A stretch of DNA of 64,000 bases, taken from Acanthochromis polyacanthus (Eukaryota; Chordata; Actinopteri; Pomacentridae). The DNA is taken from assembly GCF_021347895.1 (NCBI RefSeq), contig NC_067120.1, positions 19,453,361 to 19,517,360 of the forward strand. Direction: 5' to 3'. Position numbers and translations under genes: made by a program. The notes below the pieces were generated by a model. The model worked only from the letters and a program-made list of their open reading frames with translations. It had not been told where the DNA came from and searched no databases. Of this stretch, positions 1-10,839 are shown piece by piece (the first letter of the stretch is position 1; the number at the start of each line of letters is the position of its first letter).

Positions 1-159
1 CTCTTTCATGCAGCCACAAGATTATTAATGAACCTCAGTGACAGTTCAGTCAGAAAAAAGTATCTCATGTTCCCTTTTTCTGATGTTACTCACAAACTAT
101 TTTTGAGGTAATCATGTGTCTGCAGTCAATTTTAAAACCTTTGCTGACTGTTGTCAACT

Positions 160-654
160 GTCATTTCATTGTTCGATCATTGCAGCGCCTTTCTAGCCCT
201 TTCACCACCAGCTGTCATAACATTGATCCACATCAGCAGCGCTCTTAACTCCTGCTCCATCACCACCAGTATTTAGTTTCTGTAACAAAGGCGAACATTT
301 CTTGACTGTTGCACCCCTCCATTTGGAGTGATACATTCCACCCCGTCTAAGTTGGTATGCTCCAGCCCTGGTGCAGTTGAGAAGACGGTGTTCAACTTGT
401 TAGCTTCTCGTCGCCCTGTGTATATGCTGTTGTGTGCGTCAATTGAAAGAATGCAAGTTTGTTTAAGTCTGTTAAATGGTAGTTAGGACATAGATATATA
501 TTCTTATATTGTGTTATGTTTTCATTTTCAGACCACACATACGGCATTCTGTACACCCACTTGGACTTTTGTCAATAAAGACTCTGAAGTGGAACACCTG
601 GACAGTCTGTGATTTAATCGATCACACCAGTGGTGGTTGGTGAATTCCGAACCA
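160..654 (+). mobile_element. Possible end of an LTR retroelement
   Basis: Seen: a polypyrimidine run ending in CAG near 519-531 (a good splice acceptor), an AATAAA signal at 574-579, and about 60 bases further the block TGGTGAATTCCGAACC at 638-653. A polyadenylation signal followed by a TGGTG-type block is the order expected at the 3' edge of an LTR followed by a tRNA primer-binding site. No gag or pol reading frame follows, so at most a solitary or decayed LTR edge remains. The left boundary is a guess. It could equally be the last exon of an unrelated transcript. Confidence 0.28.
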
Positions 655-3600
655 TAAGAATTGGGAAGGAGCCGTTGCGCTATACTTTCTTTTAGTTTCA
701 TTGTGGGATATTCATGCCTTGTTCAAGTTATAGCTAATCCTCAAAAAGCAATGTCATATCAAGGTGTAATGGCCATAGACTCATAACCTATTTTGACTTT
801 TTTCCCCATATTATGTCCTTTCTGTTGAAAAAATGATTTGCTTTATCTTTTAAGTTGAGGTAAGCAATATTTTTTGGCTTCATTGGTCAAAAATTCCAAG
901 AAAAATGTAAAGCACATTAGCATATTGTGATTCGATTAGTTTGAATTTTAGGCTTTAGAAAATCGAGAGTGTGATGGTATATTTTTTGACTAATCTCAGA
1001 TTTTTTCAGCAACATCTGGTGAGATAGTATAAAGAGGAAAAAAGCCCACAGATGAAGTAGGATAGGCTGGCATAGCTTGACTACTTTTGCATGCTTGAAG
1101 TGTGCGCATGTGTTCAGATTCGTCTGGCAGTATGAGCTTAGGACAGAGCGAAGAGAGGAGGGCTGCATTTTCCAATTCTGGCAGGTTTCTTTTTTGCTCC
1201 TGTTTTTATTTCTGCCTTTTCCAGATTTCTGCCTTCCCCAGTTTTAAGTCTTTCCTGATTGAACTGATGTTGGGTGATAATGCCTGACACACACACAGTC
1301 CTCCCAAGTGTGTTGGATGAGATTGAGTTCATGGCTGTGTGCAGGCCAGTCAAATTATTCCACAACAAACAAGGAAAACCATTTCTTTTTGGACTTGGCT
1401 GTGTGTTCATGTTGAATCAGGAGACATTCTTCCCCGGACAGTTGAACCGCACAATTGTCTGAAATATTGCTGCATGACCTCATGAGTTCCCATAGCTGGA
1501 ACACATAGGTGTAGCTACGTAAGAACAATCCAATCAAAGTACACATACAGTACAATATATATGTCATATGGTGAGCAGTGCACTAAAATGTGTGGAAATA
1601 TGTCTTTCTGTAGAGAAGAAAGGACTATAAAACACACAAAGAGGCACATTTAGACTATTTAGGCGTCATTTTGGTGTGGATTGTCACGACTTGTCAAGTT
1701 AAACCAAGCTTCATAAACAGCTCCAATTAAGTACTGAAAATAGATCCTGCAAGATGCGACATATTTCACACCGTGTTAATGAATTTATTTATTTATTTTA
1801 AGTTCATTAGCAGCCACAACACTTTTCAAACTGGTACGATCCTCAGAATTGACAACATCCAAGCTAGAGAGGACAGAGTTGTTCTTTAGATTATAGTTTT
1901 AATCAGTGACAATATTTTCATTGTCAGTCTCTGAAAATCCAGGGAAGTTTCTCATGTGAAAATAAAGAAAAATAAATTTTATTTGAAAGTGTCCCATTTG
2001 TAAAATCAAAGGCTTTCTCTACTCATTGAGTACATGTGACTAGAATGCGTAACAACTCCCTTCTGTTCTCCCCCTGGCCATGCAAGTAGCACATCCAGTT
2101 TGCATACATTAGTCAAAGCCACGATGTGGATTTATGCATCACTTTGATGTGTTTTTGTTTGTAATCCACTGTCCCTTTTTGTGGCATTAGGGCTCAGGGT
2201 GGTTGGAATTCAAAGCGAGAAAGACGGGTTAATGACACCAAGAGAAAAGCTGGACTTCGATAAAATGAAGAACGTCTTATTATGTCAACGTTAAGGTCAC
2301 ATCAGTGGGTCGATTGAAATGTAAGGAAACTGTGTCCCTAGCCTGGCAACAGGAAGGATTACGAAACACATGATTACAAAAACACATTGTATGTGATGGG
2401 AGAAGAAACTGGACTTTTTGGCAGTAATAATCAGCATATTCAACACTCCACAATGCAAACTGTCCCAATGCACTACTTTGAATATTACGCCAATTGTATT
2501 ATTTTTTCATGAGGAGAAAAATCCATTTCTTTTTCTTTCATTTTTTCACACACTGAGCTCCCATTTTCGAGACATGCTCACTGCACAGCATTTCAAAATG
2601 AGTTTCAGTTCAACATTTACTGTATGTGCAAACTAATAATTAGATTTCAATTTACAATATTTAAGCCCATAAGCAAAAAAACCCGCTGAACTGCTCCTGT
2701 TTATGACGGTTTATTAATTCATTTAAGAGTGAAAACCCTCTCCAGTGTCTCCATCTTGTTTATATCACACAGCTCTTTTTGAATGTCCCGAAACTATTTA
2801 ATAACTCAGCAATTATGCAACCTCATGAATCTTAAACTGTCAGTCTCCCAGTGCACTATGAAGAAAATTATTACTGCACACTTTCTAAGATTAGCAGTTA
2901 ATGAGCTTGACAATTTCTAAAGTTCGGAGTGTCGCAAAAATATGACCCAAATTTAATCTCGCACCACGAATAGTAAAACTGTATCAACTGTAACTGTATG
3001 CATATCAACTTTTTAATATACTATAAATATTCATCAGAATGTCCTTATGCTGCACCCGTCGGTTCAGGGCACAGATTCTGGTACTGAGCAATAGAGAGCA
3101 TCTTAAAAAGCGGAGAAATGGATTTAAAACAAGGGACACGCCTGCCACAGGACTTTGATGAAACTTCTTGGCTGAGGAGGATGATTTTATTTTTCCTCAG
3201 GGGCCCTACTGTAAGTGCATACAGATATACTGTTCAGTCAGCAGTTAAGTGGGGGCCCATGTGACCATTCAGCTGCAAAGTGCAAATTACTTAAAGGCAC
3301 AGTCTTTAATTGCAGTAATGTGGCCCTGCTGGAACACTGTCACTCCTCTATTGGCTGCTTTATTGTCGTGATTAATTATACTAAAGAATATTTAAAGGCT
3401 ACAAAATACTGCACATTAGAGGATTTAAACACAATATTTCCTTCATTTTAATTGGTTTCCTAAGTCTAACTCTATACCTGTAATTAATTCCCCACTGACT
3501 ATTACTTCATGTCGCACAAAGTCAGAAATACAGCCTGTTCAACTTTCCTCATTTTCAAAAATGTGGCAGCACATCGATAAAAATGCAGACCAATAAAGAA

Positions 3601-4745
3601 AAATTACGCAATAAAATAAAATCGCTTTTAATAATTAAAAGGTTATTAAAGTCAGCGTTGAAGTTTCTAGCAACTAGGCAACCAAAATTTGGAGTAAAAA
3701 GCACTTTATAAAGTTCAAGAGGTCACAGCAATACACTTATAATTGGCAACAATCACGCCATTGGAGCAGATAAACAAATTCTTTAAAGCAGCAGGCAGTC
3801 AGAGGAGGGAACTGGGTACAAGTGGAAACACCAGGGCAGAAATCCATCAAAGACGATCCGACAAAACGCTGGCTGAAAGATGACGCCTCTTTTACTACAG
3901 GGCAGAGTGTGAATGAGGAGCAGCTGAGTGGATGACTGGATCAGGTGATCCCAAGAGGAGGGAAACAACTAGAGGGCAGGAACCAGCATGTCAGCCCAAT
4001 GATGTTTCTGAGGTAGAAGAATAAATGCTGCATTTCAGTTTTAGCCAGACTCAGCTCAGTAAACTCACATCACATGCCATCATTGGCACCTAAATGAGAA
4101 TAATTTTGATGGAGTACATCAGTTTTTATCTTTTGAAATGATGCCACAGAACAGAATTAGAAAAGACGTAATTTTCTATACAGGATTGTTTTACTTTTGC
4201 TGCCTGAGGAGACAAAGAAAAGCAAACTTTTTTTTTTAAATAAACAGTCATACAGCAGTGATCCATTTACTTTCATGAAAATACTTTTTGTCCTGTACTC
4301 TGTATTACAACTATGTGATGACCCAGTGTTCTCGGGATCAAACAACGGACATTTACACACCTTGTGATTCATGAAAGTCAGCAGTTACAGCAACCTTAAA
4401 TATACCTTAACTACATGTTATTTTCCCACAACTACTATCTTTTCCCAACCTAAATCACAGTCTCGTTTGTTTTGTACGGATATTTAACAAGGCAAATTTA
4501 AAAACATTACTCAGTGTTTGAATAATTTCCCACTGAACATTAGTCCAGAGTTTTGTCTGTACAATATTCACATTTTTATCTGGCAGTTGGACACTGCACA
4601 CATAATTTTCCATTTTCAAAAGCCAAATTAGTTCTAGCTCTGTACTGCCATGGGGTTCTCTGTGAATTTGCCTTGGAAAAGGCATCACATGTGTTGCATT
4701 TTGATTTGAATCAGTCAGAAAAATAAATGAAATGCTACTTGCTCA
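655..4745. other. Non-coding stretch, no recognised gene
   Basis: AT-rich sequence with only short chance reading frames (all under 100 codons, none with a recognisable domain). Small simple-sequence patches occur, such as TTTA repeats near 1787-1800. No RNA gene or clear transposon end was seen. The part around 3120-3450 is described separately as a possible conserved non-coding block. Confidence 0.6.
3120..3450. promoter_or_regulatory. Candidate conserved non-coding element
   Basis: Repeat-free, balanced-composition block with several homeodomain-type TAATTA/ATTA cores, a CTATTGGCTG inverted CCAAT-type motif near 3350, and AATTAC/TTTAAAGG motifs, unlike the simpler AT-rich flanks. This resembles fish developmental enhancers, but conservation cannot be judged from one sequence. 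Inference only. Confidence 0.2.
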
Positions 4746-4749
4746 TTTA

Positions 4750-5330
4750 AAAAAAGACAAGAATTCACTTTATTACCCCCCGGAAAAAAACGTCGTTTTC
4801 CGGAAGGTATTGTTTTGAGCTGCATGGTCTTGCTTGCTTGTTTGTCTGTAACAATTTGGTTTCCGTGCGATAACTCGATAAAATATTGATGTAGCCTCAC
4901 CATATTTGGTACACAGGTGTACCATAATAAGATACAGGTCAAGTTCGCATGTGGTGACCTTGACCTAATTTTCAAGGTCACAGGAGTCATCTTTGTAAAT
5001 GTGGTTTCTGCCATGACATACAGATGACCTCGCCAGGCGGTCCAAGTTTGGTAAAACTTCTTGTTTTTATTTTACCTTTATTTTACCAGGAAGTCCCTTG
5101 AGATTAAAAATCTCTTTTCCGAGGGACACCTGGCAAAGACAGCACACCATTTCAGAGAATGTAAAATGTTCATAGTATATCAAAACAAACAGGCAATTCA
5201 GATATATACTTATAAAAATAAGACATATTGAAACAGGTTCAATTGATGATGCTCTTATGGATTTTTGTATAAAGCTGAACAACTGTGAGGAGAAAATTAG
5301 GATAGACCATCTTTGTGATGATCACACCAG
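4750..5330. repeat. Dispersed fish repeat block
   Basis: The first half begins with a hairpin, CCGGAAAA paired with TTTTCCGG (about 4780-4803), followed by text typical of a widespread dispersed repeat (a TTGTTTGTCTGTAACA motif, then 'CACCATATTTGGTACACAGG'). At about 4960-4982 GTGACCTTG and CAAGGTCAC form an inverted pair of nuclear-receptor-type half sites. The second half (from about 5068) carries the ACCTTTATTTTACCAGGAAG to GACACCTGGC stretch also common across fish genomes. The two halves may be different families placed side by side. Names were not assigned. Confidence 0.5.
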
Positions 5331-6087
5331 CCGTGACCCTCATCAGATTGAACTCATGTAAACGTGGCAATTATTTTATTATTGCATGATAACTCAGTGC
5401 TCATGGGTCAAACCACGCCCATCCTCAAATGTATATGATTTTGCTTTCACCTGGGATATTGTATAGCTGTCTTGCACAGTTGCGACAGTGTTGCGCTGAC
5501 AAAACATGTCCACAGGTAGACAGGCAGATATAGACTCCTGCCAAAGAGCTCCATGGGTGGGTGGGCGGGTAAAAGTGGCACATTCAAAAATTGTGTTGTT
5601 ATATTTAAAACAAATTTACGGCTATTTAAAAACCAGGATCAGCTCTGAAATGTCATTTGTCAATATCATTTGAAAAAAAAGAAGATGTGTTTGAGATGTC
5701 TGTTATTATGTTGTCCTGCTGACACTGAAACAGGGATATGTATTATTTACAACCCACTTTCTAAAAACGTGGGGACACAGTATAAATTCAAACAGAGACA
5801 GAACAAAACAATTTGCAAATTATTTAAACACTGTATTTTAATTCATGTAGTACAAAGACATCACATAAAATGCTGAAAGGTAGATATGGTATTGCTGTTG
5901 TGTTTTTCTGTTTAAAAAAAAAACAGGTTTATTTTGAAGTTGATGCAATATTAATATGCAATATTAATAAAACGGTGTTCTGTTTTATTATACAAGCATT
6001 AAAAAAATGTATCATAAAAAAATAATAAAATATAAAATTATAAGAACATAGCATAGCGCAAAATAGTAAAACTTTATAATTTTTTTT
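5331..6087. other. Non-coding stretch with a short tandem duplication
   Basis: AT-rich DNA without a gene. A 13-base unit, ATGCAATATTAAT, occurs twice head to tail at 5943-5955 and 5956-5968. The part at 5340-5590 has a more balanced composition and may be an old repeat I cannot name. Confidence 0.5.
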
Positions 6088-6240
6088 AAGGGTCCAAGCA
6101 CCAAATGGTGCAAAACCCTATTGAAACCCATGGGTTTACTATGAGATTTATCTATGGGGCCTGTTTAAAAGGTGTATAACTAATTAGATATAGTCTCATG
6201 CTAATTATAATTGTTGTGCTATGGGACATAGGGTCTGGCT
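6088..6240 (+). repeat. Fragment of a dispersed repeat with twin palindromes
   Basis: Contains two 14-base palindromes a short distance apart: GCACCAAATGGTGC at 6098-6111 and AAACCCATGGGTTT at 6124-6137, joined by 'AAAACCCTATTG'. The 'GGTCC(A/G)AGCACC...GGTGC...CCCTATTGAAA' order matches a repeat I remember as abundant in fish genomes. Its right edge is unclear. Confidence 0.45.
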
Positions 6241-6374
6241 CTTGAAGATGTTTTACAGCTTCATTTTTGGCACAATAGCTGGAAGAACAGTTTTGCTCAT
6301 CATATTGCACCCAATACGGTATATGGCTTTCATCACACAGGAGGTGAGGACAGTGTCTTTTTGGAGTTAAACAG

Positions 6375-6506
6375 CTACTGCACCTGTATGCTTTTGGGAA
6401 GCAGCATAACTGGTTTGTTCAAGGATACCTCCACTGATTCATCAGCATCTCGTGGTGGATGTGGTCTAAACACAAGGTTCTTGATGTTGAATTCCTTACT
6501 TGCCAT
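6375..6506 (-). pseudogene. Short coding-like segment of unknown protein
   Basis: Reads ATG to TAG as 43 codons starting MASKEFNIKNLVF and ending KPVMLLPKSIQVQ. Beyond the TAG the same frame continues for 13 codons (LFNSKKTLSSPPV) before TGA, and another frame then carries MKAIYRIGCNMMSK at about 6333-6264. Residue composition is protein-like rather than the Phe/Cys/Ser-rich text typical of chance frames here. It lies just downstream, on the same strand, of the Lys/Glu-rich frame at 6574-6891. I do not recognise the protein. It may be a decayed retrocopy, an old transposon-borne gene or chance. Confidence 0.3.
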
Positions 6507-6573
6507 TTACCGCCTGTGACAAGTGGAGTAGCTGCACAGTTTCTTGGTGGTCAGTGCACAGGTACACAGGGGC

Positions 6574-6891
6574 TCATCTGTTTTTCTGTTCTTTCTTCTT
6601 TTCCTGTTGCGCCTTAATTTTCTGTTCATGTCTCTCTCTTCGCAAAAGTCTCTTTGGTTCTTCCATCTTGTCTTCTTTTGCTGCATTTTGCTGTTGTTTC
6701 TCAGTTGCTTTCCGTTGAAACTGGACCTCTGTCCTCTTTTGATGCTCTGTTTTCTCGTTGTCTTCGTGTTCGTACTCGCTTCCTGATTGCATGTATTTCG
6801 TGCTGTCTGTAAAAGGATTGTCTACTGTCAACGAACAAAAGTGTCTAAAAACAAGTGTGTCATCGATGATGTCACACTGATGAGAATACAA
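6574..6891 (-). pseudogene. Lys/Glu/Gln-rich open frame, possible terminal exon
   Basis: A 105-codon frame. From about residue 29 it is strongly charged: an acidic start (SGSEYEHEDNEK) is followed by a basic, Gln-rich, coiled-coil-like tail (RLLRRERHEQKIKAQQEKKK) up to TGA at 6574-6576. A good splice acceptor, CAATCCTTTTACAG, ends at 6807, so the coding part may be a last exon running from 6806 down to 6574 with the Met-rich start being intron. The charged tail looks like the end of a nucleolar or cytoskeletal protein, but that says little about identity. A second protein-like segment lies directly downstream at 6375-6506, which suggests one old gene copy broken into several frames. Chance remains possible because purine-rich strands readily give Lys/Glu-rich frames. 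Confidence 0.3.
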
Positions 6892-7985
6892 TATGTTTGA
6901 ACACTTTAAGCAACATAGGACTATACTGGGCAGGATGTAAGACGAAAATTATTTTAATTTGTGATTTTACGGAAAATATTGATCCTGAAGAATCAGGCAT
7001 GGTGACGTGCATATGATGATGCTTTTTAATATGGATGAGCATAAACAAACATTGTTGATGGAAAACATGTACACAGACAGCAGTCAATAAGGCCCGTTAA
7101 TTAGACAAGAGCAGTCCAAACACAACTAGATTACCATCTAATTACGGAGCTGAAAGTAAGACATCAATGCACATGATCATTTCTGACGCTTCAGTGTTTG
7201 TACTGAGACATTACGCAAGATGAGAGAATGTTTATTTAGTTTGGGAGTAATGTTAATTTGCAACAAATGTAGGGCTTTGTGGACTGGGATATGCATATGA
7301 AAGCCAATGCAGCCCTATAAAAGGAGGCACCATCCAATATCAATCCAAGATAAGCACTTGACATATTTATCTGTTTTGGTAGTTCATGTCAAGTATTGTT
7401 TATTCAAAATCAAAATGCTTTGATGCTTTTTTTTCCGTTCACTGGAAACAGTATCGCTCACAGAGAAATTATCTGGAGAAGGATGGTGATCTCACTGAAT
7501 GATGGCATGAATGAAGGCAGAATGCGGAGCAGTCTCAGATTCCACATACTAAAAGCTCTGATGTAAATACTCTATAAATACTCATAGCTGATAGCTGGAT
7601 GGCCCATTTTTTCCTAATGTAATTTATCTGCATTTCAAGCCACAAGGCAATCGTTTCTCTCTTAGCAATGGAACAGCAGTGTTCTGAGAGACGCCAGCAA
7701 CCAGAATAACATACACAATCCAAAAAGAGGAACACAGTTTTTCTGCAAGAAGTGGCCATTTCTAGCCTTTATCTCGGTACAATGTGACCTTAATTCCCTT
7801 GACATGAAAATGAACTAAAACTCAACAAGCTATTAAAGTAAGTAAGGAGTTATAAATTGATTTTGATTGAAGTTCCGTTGATTCTTTAACTGTCCTTAGA
7901 TGAGTCTTTTAGTTTAAGTGCCACAGTACTCCATGCACTTGTTGCTGTCTATCAACTGCTACAGACAGCTTTTGGTCCATCTGTT
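6892..7985. other. Non-coding stretch with a TATA-like promoter motif
   Basis: No gene recognised. Most is AT-rich unique-looking sequence. The exception is a sharp TATA-box context near 7316, listed separately. Confidence 0.55.
7291..7345 (+). promoter_or_regulatory. Candidate core promoter (TATA box)
   Basis: TATAAAAGG at 7316-7324 sits between CCC and AGGCACC, the GC-flanked context of strong vertebrate TATA boxes. About 20 bases upstream lies ATATGCATATGAAA, a POU/octamer-like site. A start site would be expected near 7345-7350, but no clear exon or splice donor follows, so this may be coincidence or a cryptic promoter. Confidence 0.2.
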
Positions 7986-7987
7986 CA

Positions 7988-8225
7988 TTTTCTTCCACTT
8001 ATCCAGGGCTGGTTTGTAGTGACAGCATTATAAGCAGGTCACTCCAGACGTCTTTCTCCCCAGAAATATTTTCCAGTTCCTCCTGGGGGATCCTAAGGCG
8101 TTTGCAGGCCAGGCGAGATATATAATCTCTCCAGTGAAGTTTGGTCTACCCTGGGGTCTCCTCCCAGTTGGACGCGCCCAGAAAATCTCCAAAGAAAGGC
8201 ACTGAAGAGGCATCCTAATCAGACA
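7988..8225 (-). mobile_element. LINE ORF2 C-terminal remnant
   Basis: On the minus strand the frame at 8028-8213 contains RPTGRRPQGRP followed by a Trp/Ala/Leu-rich tail. A GRRPRGRP motif followed by R-W-R-D and a Leu/Trp-rich end closes the reverse transcriptase protein of LINEs that are very common in fish, and the DNA (ATCCAGGGCTGG, CAGTTCCTCCTGGGGGATCC) has the same character. A frameshift and several substitutions make it dead. Only the last 70 or so codons remain, without the reverse transcriptase core. Clade not assigned. Confidence 0.65.
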
Positions 8226-9670
8226 TCTTTTTTTTTTTAAATCTCAAGATTTTGCTCATGTTTGTTCTTACAGCCTCTATATTGAATAAACATTATTCAT
8301 ATCAGACTCTGAAGACTGCTTGAAGACTCTATATTGAAAACTTCTGAAGCCTCAAACTTTTAATTTAGAATTGATTTTTGACTACATGCTTGACAAAGCT
8401 GTCTGATCATCACTGGCCCTGAGCTGGTAGAGTGTCAACAGGTACAACACAAACATAACTATTGGCACTGGTACTGCAGAGCATTAGATGTCCAAGCCAA
8501 AACATAAAGGGCCATTTTGTCAACCACAGAAACTAACTTCAAGTATAGTCTAACATCGCATCATAAAAAATTTGGAAAGATGTTTTATTATTGTTGTAAA
8601 AAAATTAGATGTATATTACAAACAACTGGGAGAAACATATTCACTATCAAACATTTTAAAGTTTTTTTTATTGCTAGTGAGTGGGTAAAATTAAATCTTT
8701 TTTCTTTGGTTTGTTTTATTGTTATGAATATGCTAGCTGCGAAATTAGAATAACAAATTGTGAAACACACAGGTCGAGCTCGCTGCTGGATCACTGTGAA
8801 TTTTACACTACAAGTAAAGGAAACGAGTAAAGGATACAGTAATGTCATCCATTAAACACCCCCTGCCATCTATACAACCTGCAGTCACTTGGTTTGTCTC
8901 CGAAGCATTTGCAATTCACACTTTACTACTCTCCACACTTAAACTCTACATAAATAGCACTTTGTATACCATTAGCTCCATTAAACCAGGCATTCTCCAG
9001 GTTACATACTCCAGACTTCTCTTTGTGCTCTAAATTTCAAAAAGACCAAATGTAGACATTTCACATGAGCACAGAGCTTTAAAGTCCCAATGCAGATTCA
9101 CAATTCTCACTACTGAAAATCTGAGAGATTAGATATCGGGTCAACAAAACTTCTGAGCTCATGCTGAACTTCTTGCTCAAAACTGTAACCGCACCAAAGC
9201 TCTGGCTTTTTTTGTGTCTCTATCACACCTTCGAATGGGGCACCTTTTTCCATAACTGGTGGACAATCACGCATGAACATTTCTGTTCTCCTGCAAATGT
9301 AAACATTCTCTTTGCAGCTCTTTAGAATTATTCACCAAAAGAACCAAGCAGGTATGCCTACAGGCACAATCAACATGTTCATCAAAATTTGTCATGTGCA
9401 GTGTGTAGGTTGCTAGCTTTTTAATGTTCTTGTTTGAAATAGGTAACATGCAGATAGTGGTAAGGAAGAGAATGCGGCATGGCAGGCTTATACTCACAGT
9501 CTACATCTGGCGAGGGAGACTTCTACATTTTGCAGTTCTTATAGAATCTACATATCCACATGACTTAAGAAAACATACTGTCTGCCCATGCTGCTGTTCT
9601 GCTGCGTTGCACGGTGTTTAACACAGTGTCAGCTATCACACTCTACTGGGTGCTCCAGGGTCCTGCCACA
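8226..9670. other. Non-coding stretch, nothing recognised
   Basis: AT-rich; short chance frames only. A T-run lies at 8228-8237. No RNA gene, transposon end or tandem array was seen. Confidence 0.55.
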
Positions 9671-9674
9671 TCAC

Positions 9675-9905
9675 AAAGACATGCATGGTAGGCTAATTAG
9701 TGAATCTAATTTGGCTGTATGTGAGTGTGAACGGCTGTCTGTCTCTTTGCATTAACTCTGTGACGGACTGGTGACCTGTCCAAGATGTATCCCGCCTCTC
9801 ACCATCATGTCAGCTTCAACCGCTTGTGACCCCCTACAGGATAAAGCAGGTATAGCTAATGGATGGATGGATGGATGGATGACTGGGTGAATGGATGGAT
9901 GAAAA
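9675..9905 (+). mobile_element. L2-type LINE 3' tail
   Basis: Reads ACATGCATGGTAGGCTAATT, then GACGGACTGGTGACCTGTCC, then GTGACCCCCTACAGGATAAA, and ends in a (GGAT)n simple repeat from about 9860. This order matches the 3' end of L2 LINEs as I remember it in teleosts, which finish in TGGA/GGAT repeats. Only the untranslated tail is present, consistent with 5' truncation on insertion. Orientation is given by the terminal simple repeat on the right. Confidence 0.75.
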
Positions 9906-10420
9906 AGAGAATGTGACAGGTAGAAAAGTAATTTCAGCAGCTACATTTCCAATATGTCTGTCTGACATGTCAAGAAACCTTTATATGTCACCCCAATTCA
10001 TTTCAGGTGTGACCTTAATTAACATTTCAGATATGCATCATTGAAGGACGTGTGGATATGTGTAAGAACAAGTATAGATATCTACAATGAACATTGTTAC
10101 TTAGAAGAATTGAAGTGATGACATTACTTAACATTAATTAACAGGAAATAATAACATCAGAATAAGAATTACTAATGGTCAAAGCTTCCACCTTGGTTGG
10201 CTTGGAATTTTATCCAGTCGAATAGCAGATGTTATCTACTGCTGCTACTGCTGCTGCTGACTAAATGTTAAAAGAGCTTGCCATAGCTATCACACTCCCT
10301 GCTGGTTCTATTACTAGAAACCAGTCTTACCTTTACCTTACTACTAGAATGAACTGCGAAACACTCAGACACTCATTCCTCTGAAGACTTTGAAGCTCTG
10401 GTGCTGATACTTGAATCATA

Positions 10421-10832
10421 TTTACCTCCGCCAAGGAGGTTATGTGACACCCAGCGTCTGTCTGTCTGTCTGTCTGTCAGCAAGATAACTCAAAAACGCC
10501 TGGGCAGATTCAGATGAAATTTTGAGGGGATGTAGACTATGGTAAGAGGAAGAGCTGATTTAATTTTGGTGGCAATCCGGAAAGGATCCTGGATTACTTT
10601 GAATTTTTTAGTATGTAGTCCAAAATAGGACAAAAACATCATAGGTTAGTATGTCGTCCAGCAAATTGGAGCAAGATGTCCAGATAGCTCAACTGGTTAA
10701 GAAGGTGATTCGTAAACAGAACTGTGTCAGAGACGCAGGTTTAATTCCAGCTCATGATCCTTTACTGCATGGGTTTCCTGTTTTCCTCTCTATCCTTGGC
10801 GGAGGTCTGCAGTCTCTGAGTGCTTTTCTAGT
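10421..10832 (+). mobile_element. Non-autonomous element with CCGCCAAGG ends
   Basis: Left edge CCTCCGCCAAGGAGG (about 10424) is the inverse of CCTTGGCGGAGG at 10794-10805, giving 12-base or longer inverted ends. The right end continues into TCTCTGAGTGCTTTTCTAG (to about 10831), which is the reverse complement of the left ends of the repeats at 16.4 and 58.2 kb. Inside are a (GTCT)n run at 10455-10477, the GATAACTCAAAAACGCCTG...GATGAAATTTT text common in fish dispersed repeats, two imperfect units starting TAGTATGT(A/C)GTCC, and a tRNA-like segment. No transposase. Confidence 0.6.
10681..10750 (+). repeat. tRNA-like SINE head
   Basis: Contains an A-box-like TAGCTCAACTGG at 10685-10696 and a B-box-like GGTTTAATTCC at 10738-10748, with normal tRNA-type spacing. 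Stem pairing is poor and no intact anticodon arm was identified, so this is a tRNA-derived SINE head or decayed tRNA copy, not a working tRNA gene. It sits inside the inverted-end element at 10421-10832. Confidence 0.45.
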
Positions 10833-10839
10833 TTTAACA

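Noticed and set aside
6500..6786. Plus-strand Ser/Phe/Cys-rich frames
   Set aside because: Antisense shadows of the Lys/Glu-rich minus-strand frame.
10681..10750. Functional tRNA gene
   Set aside because: Boxes A and B are present but stems do not close and it lies inside a repeat.
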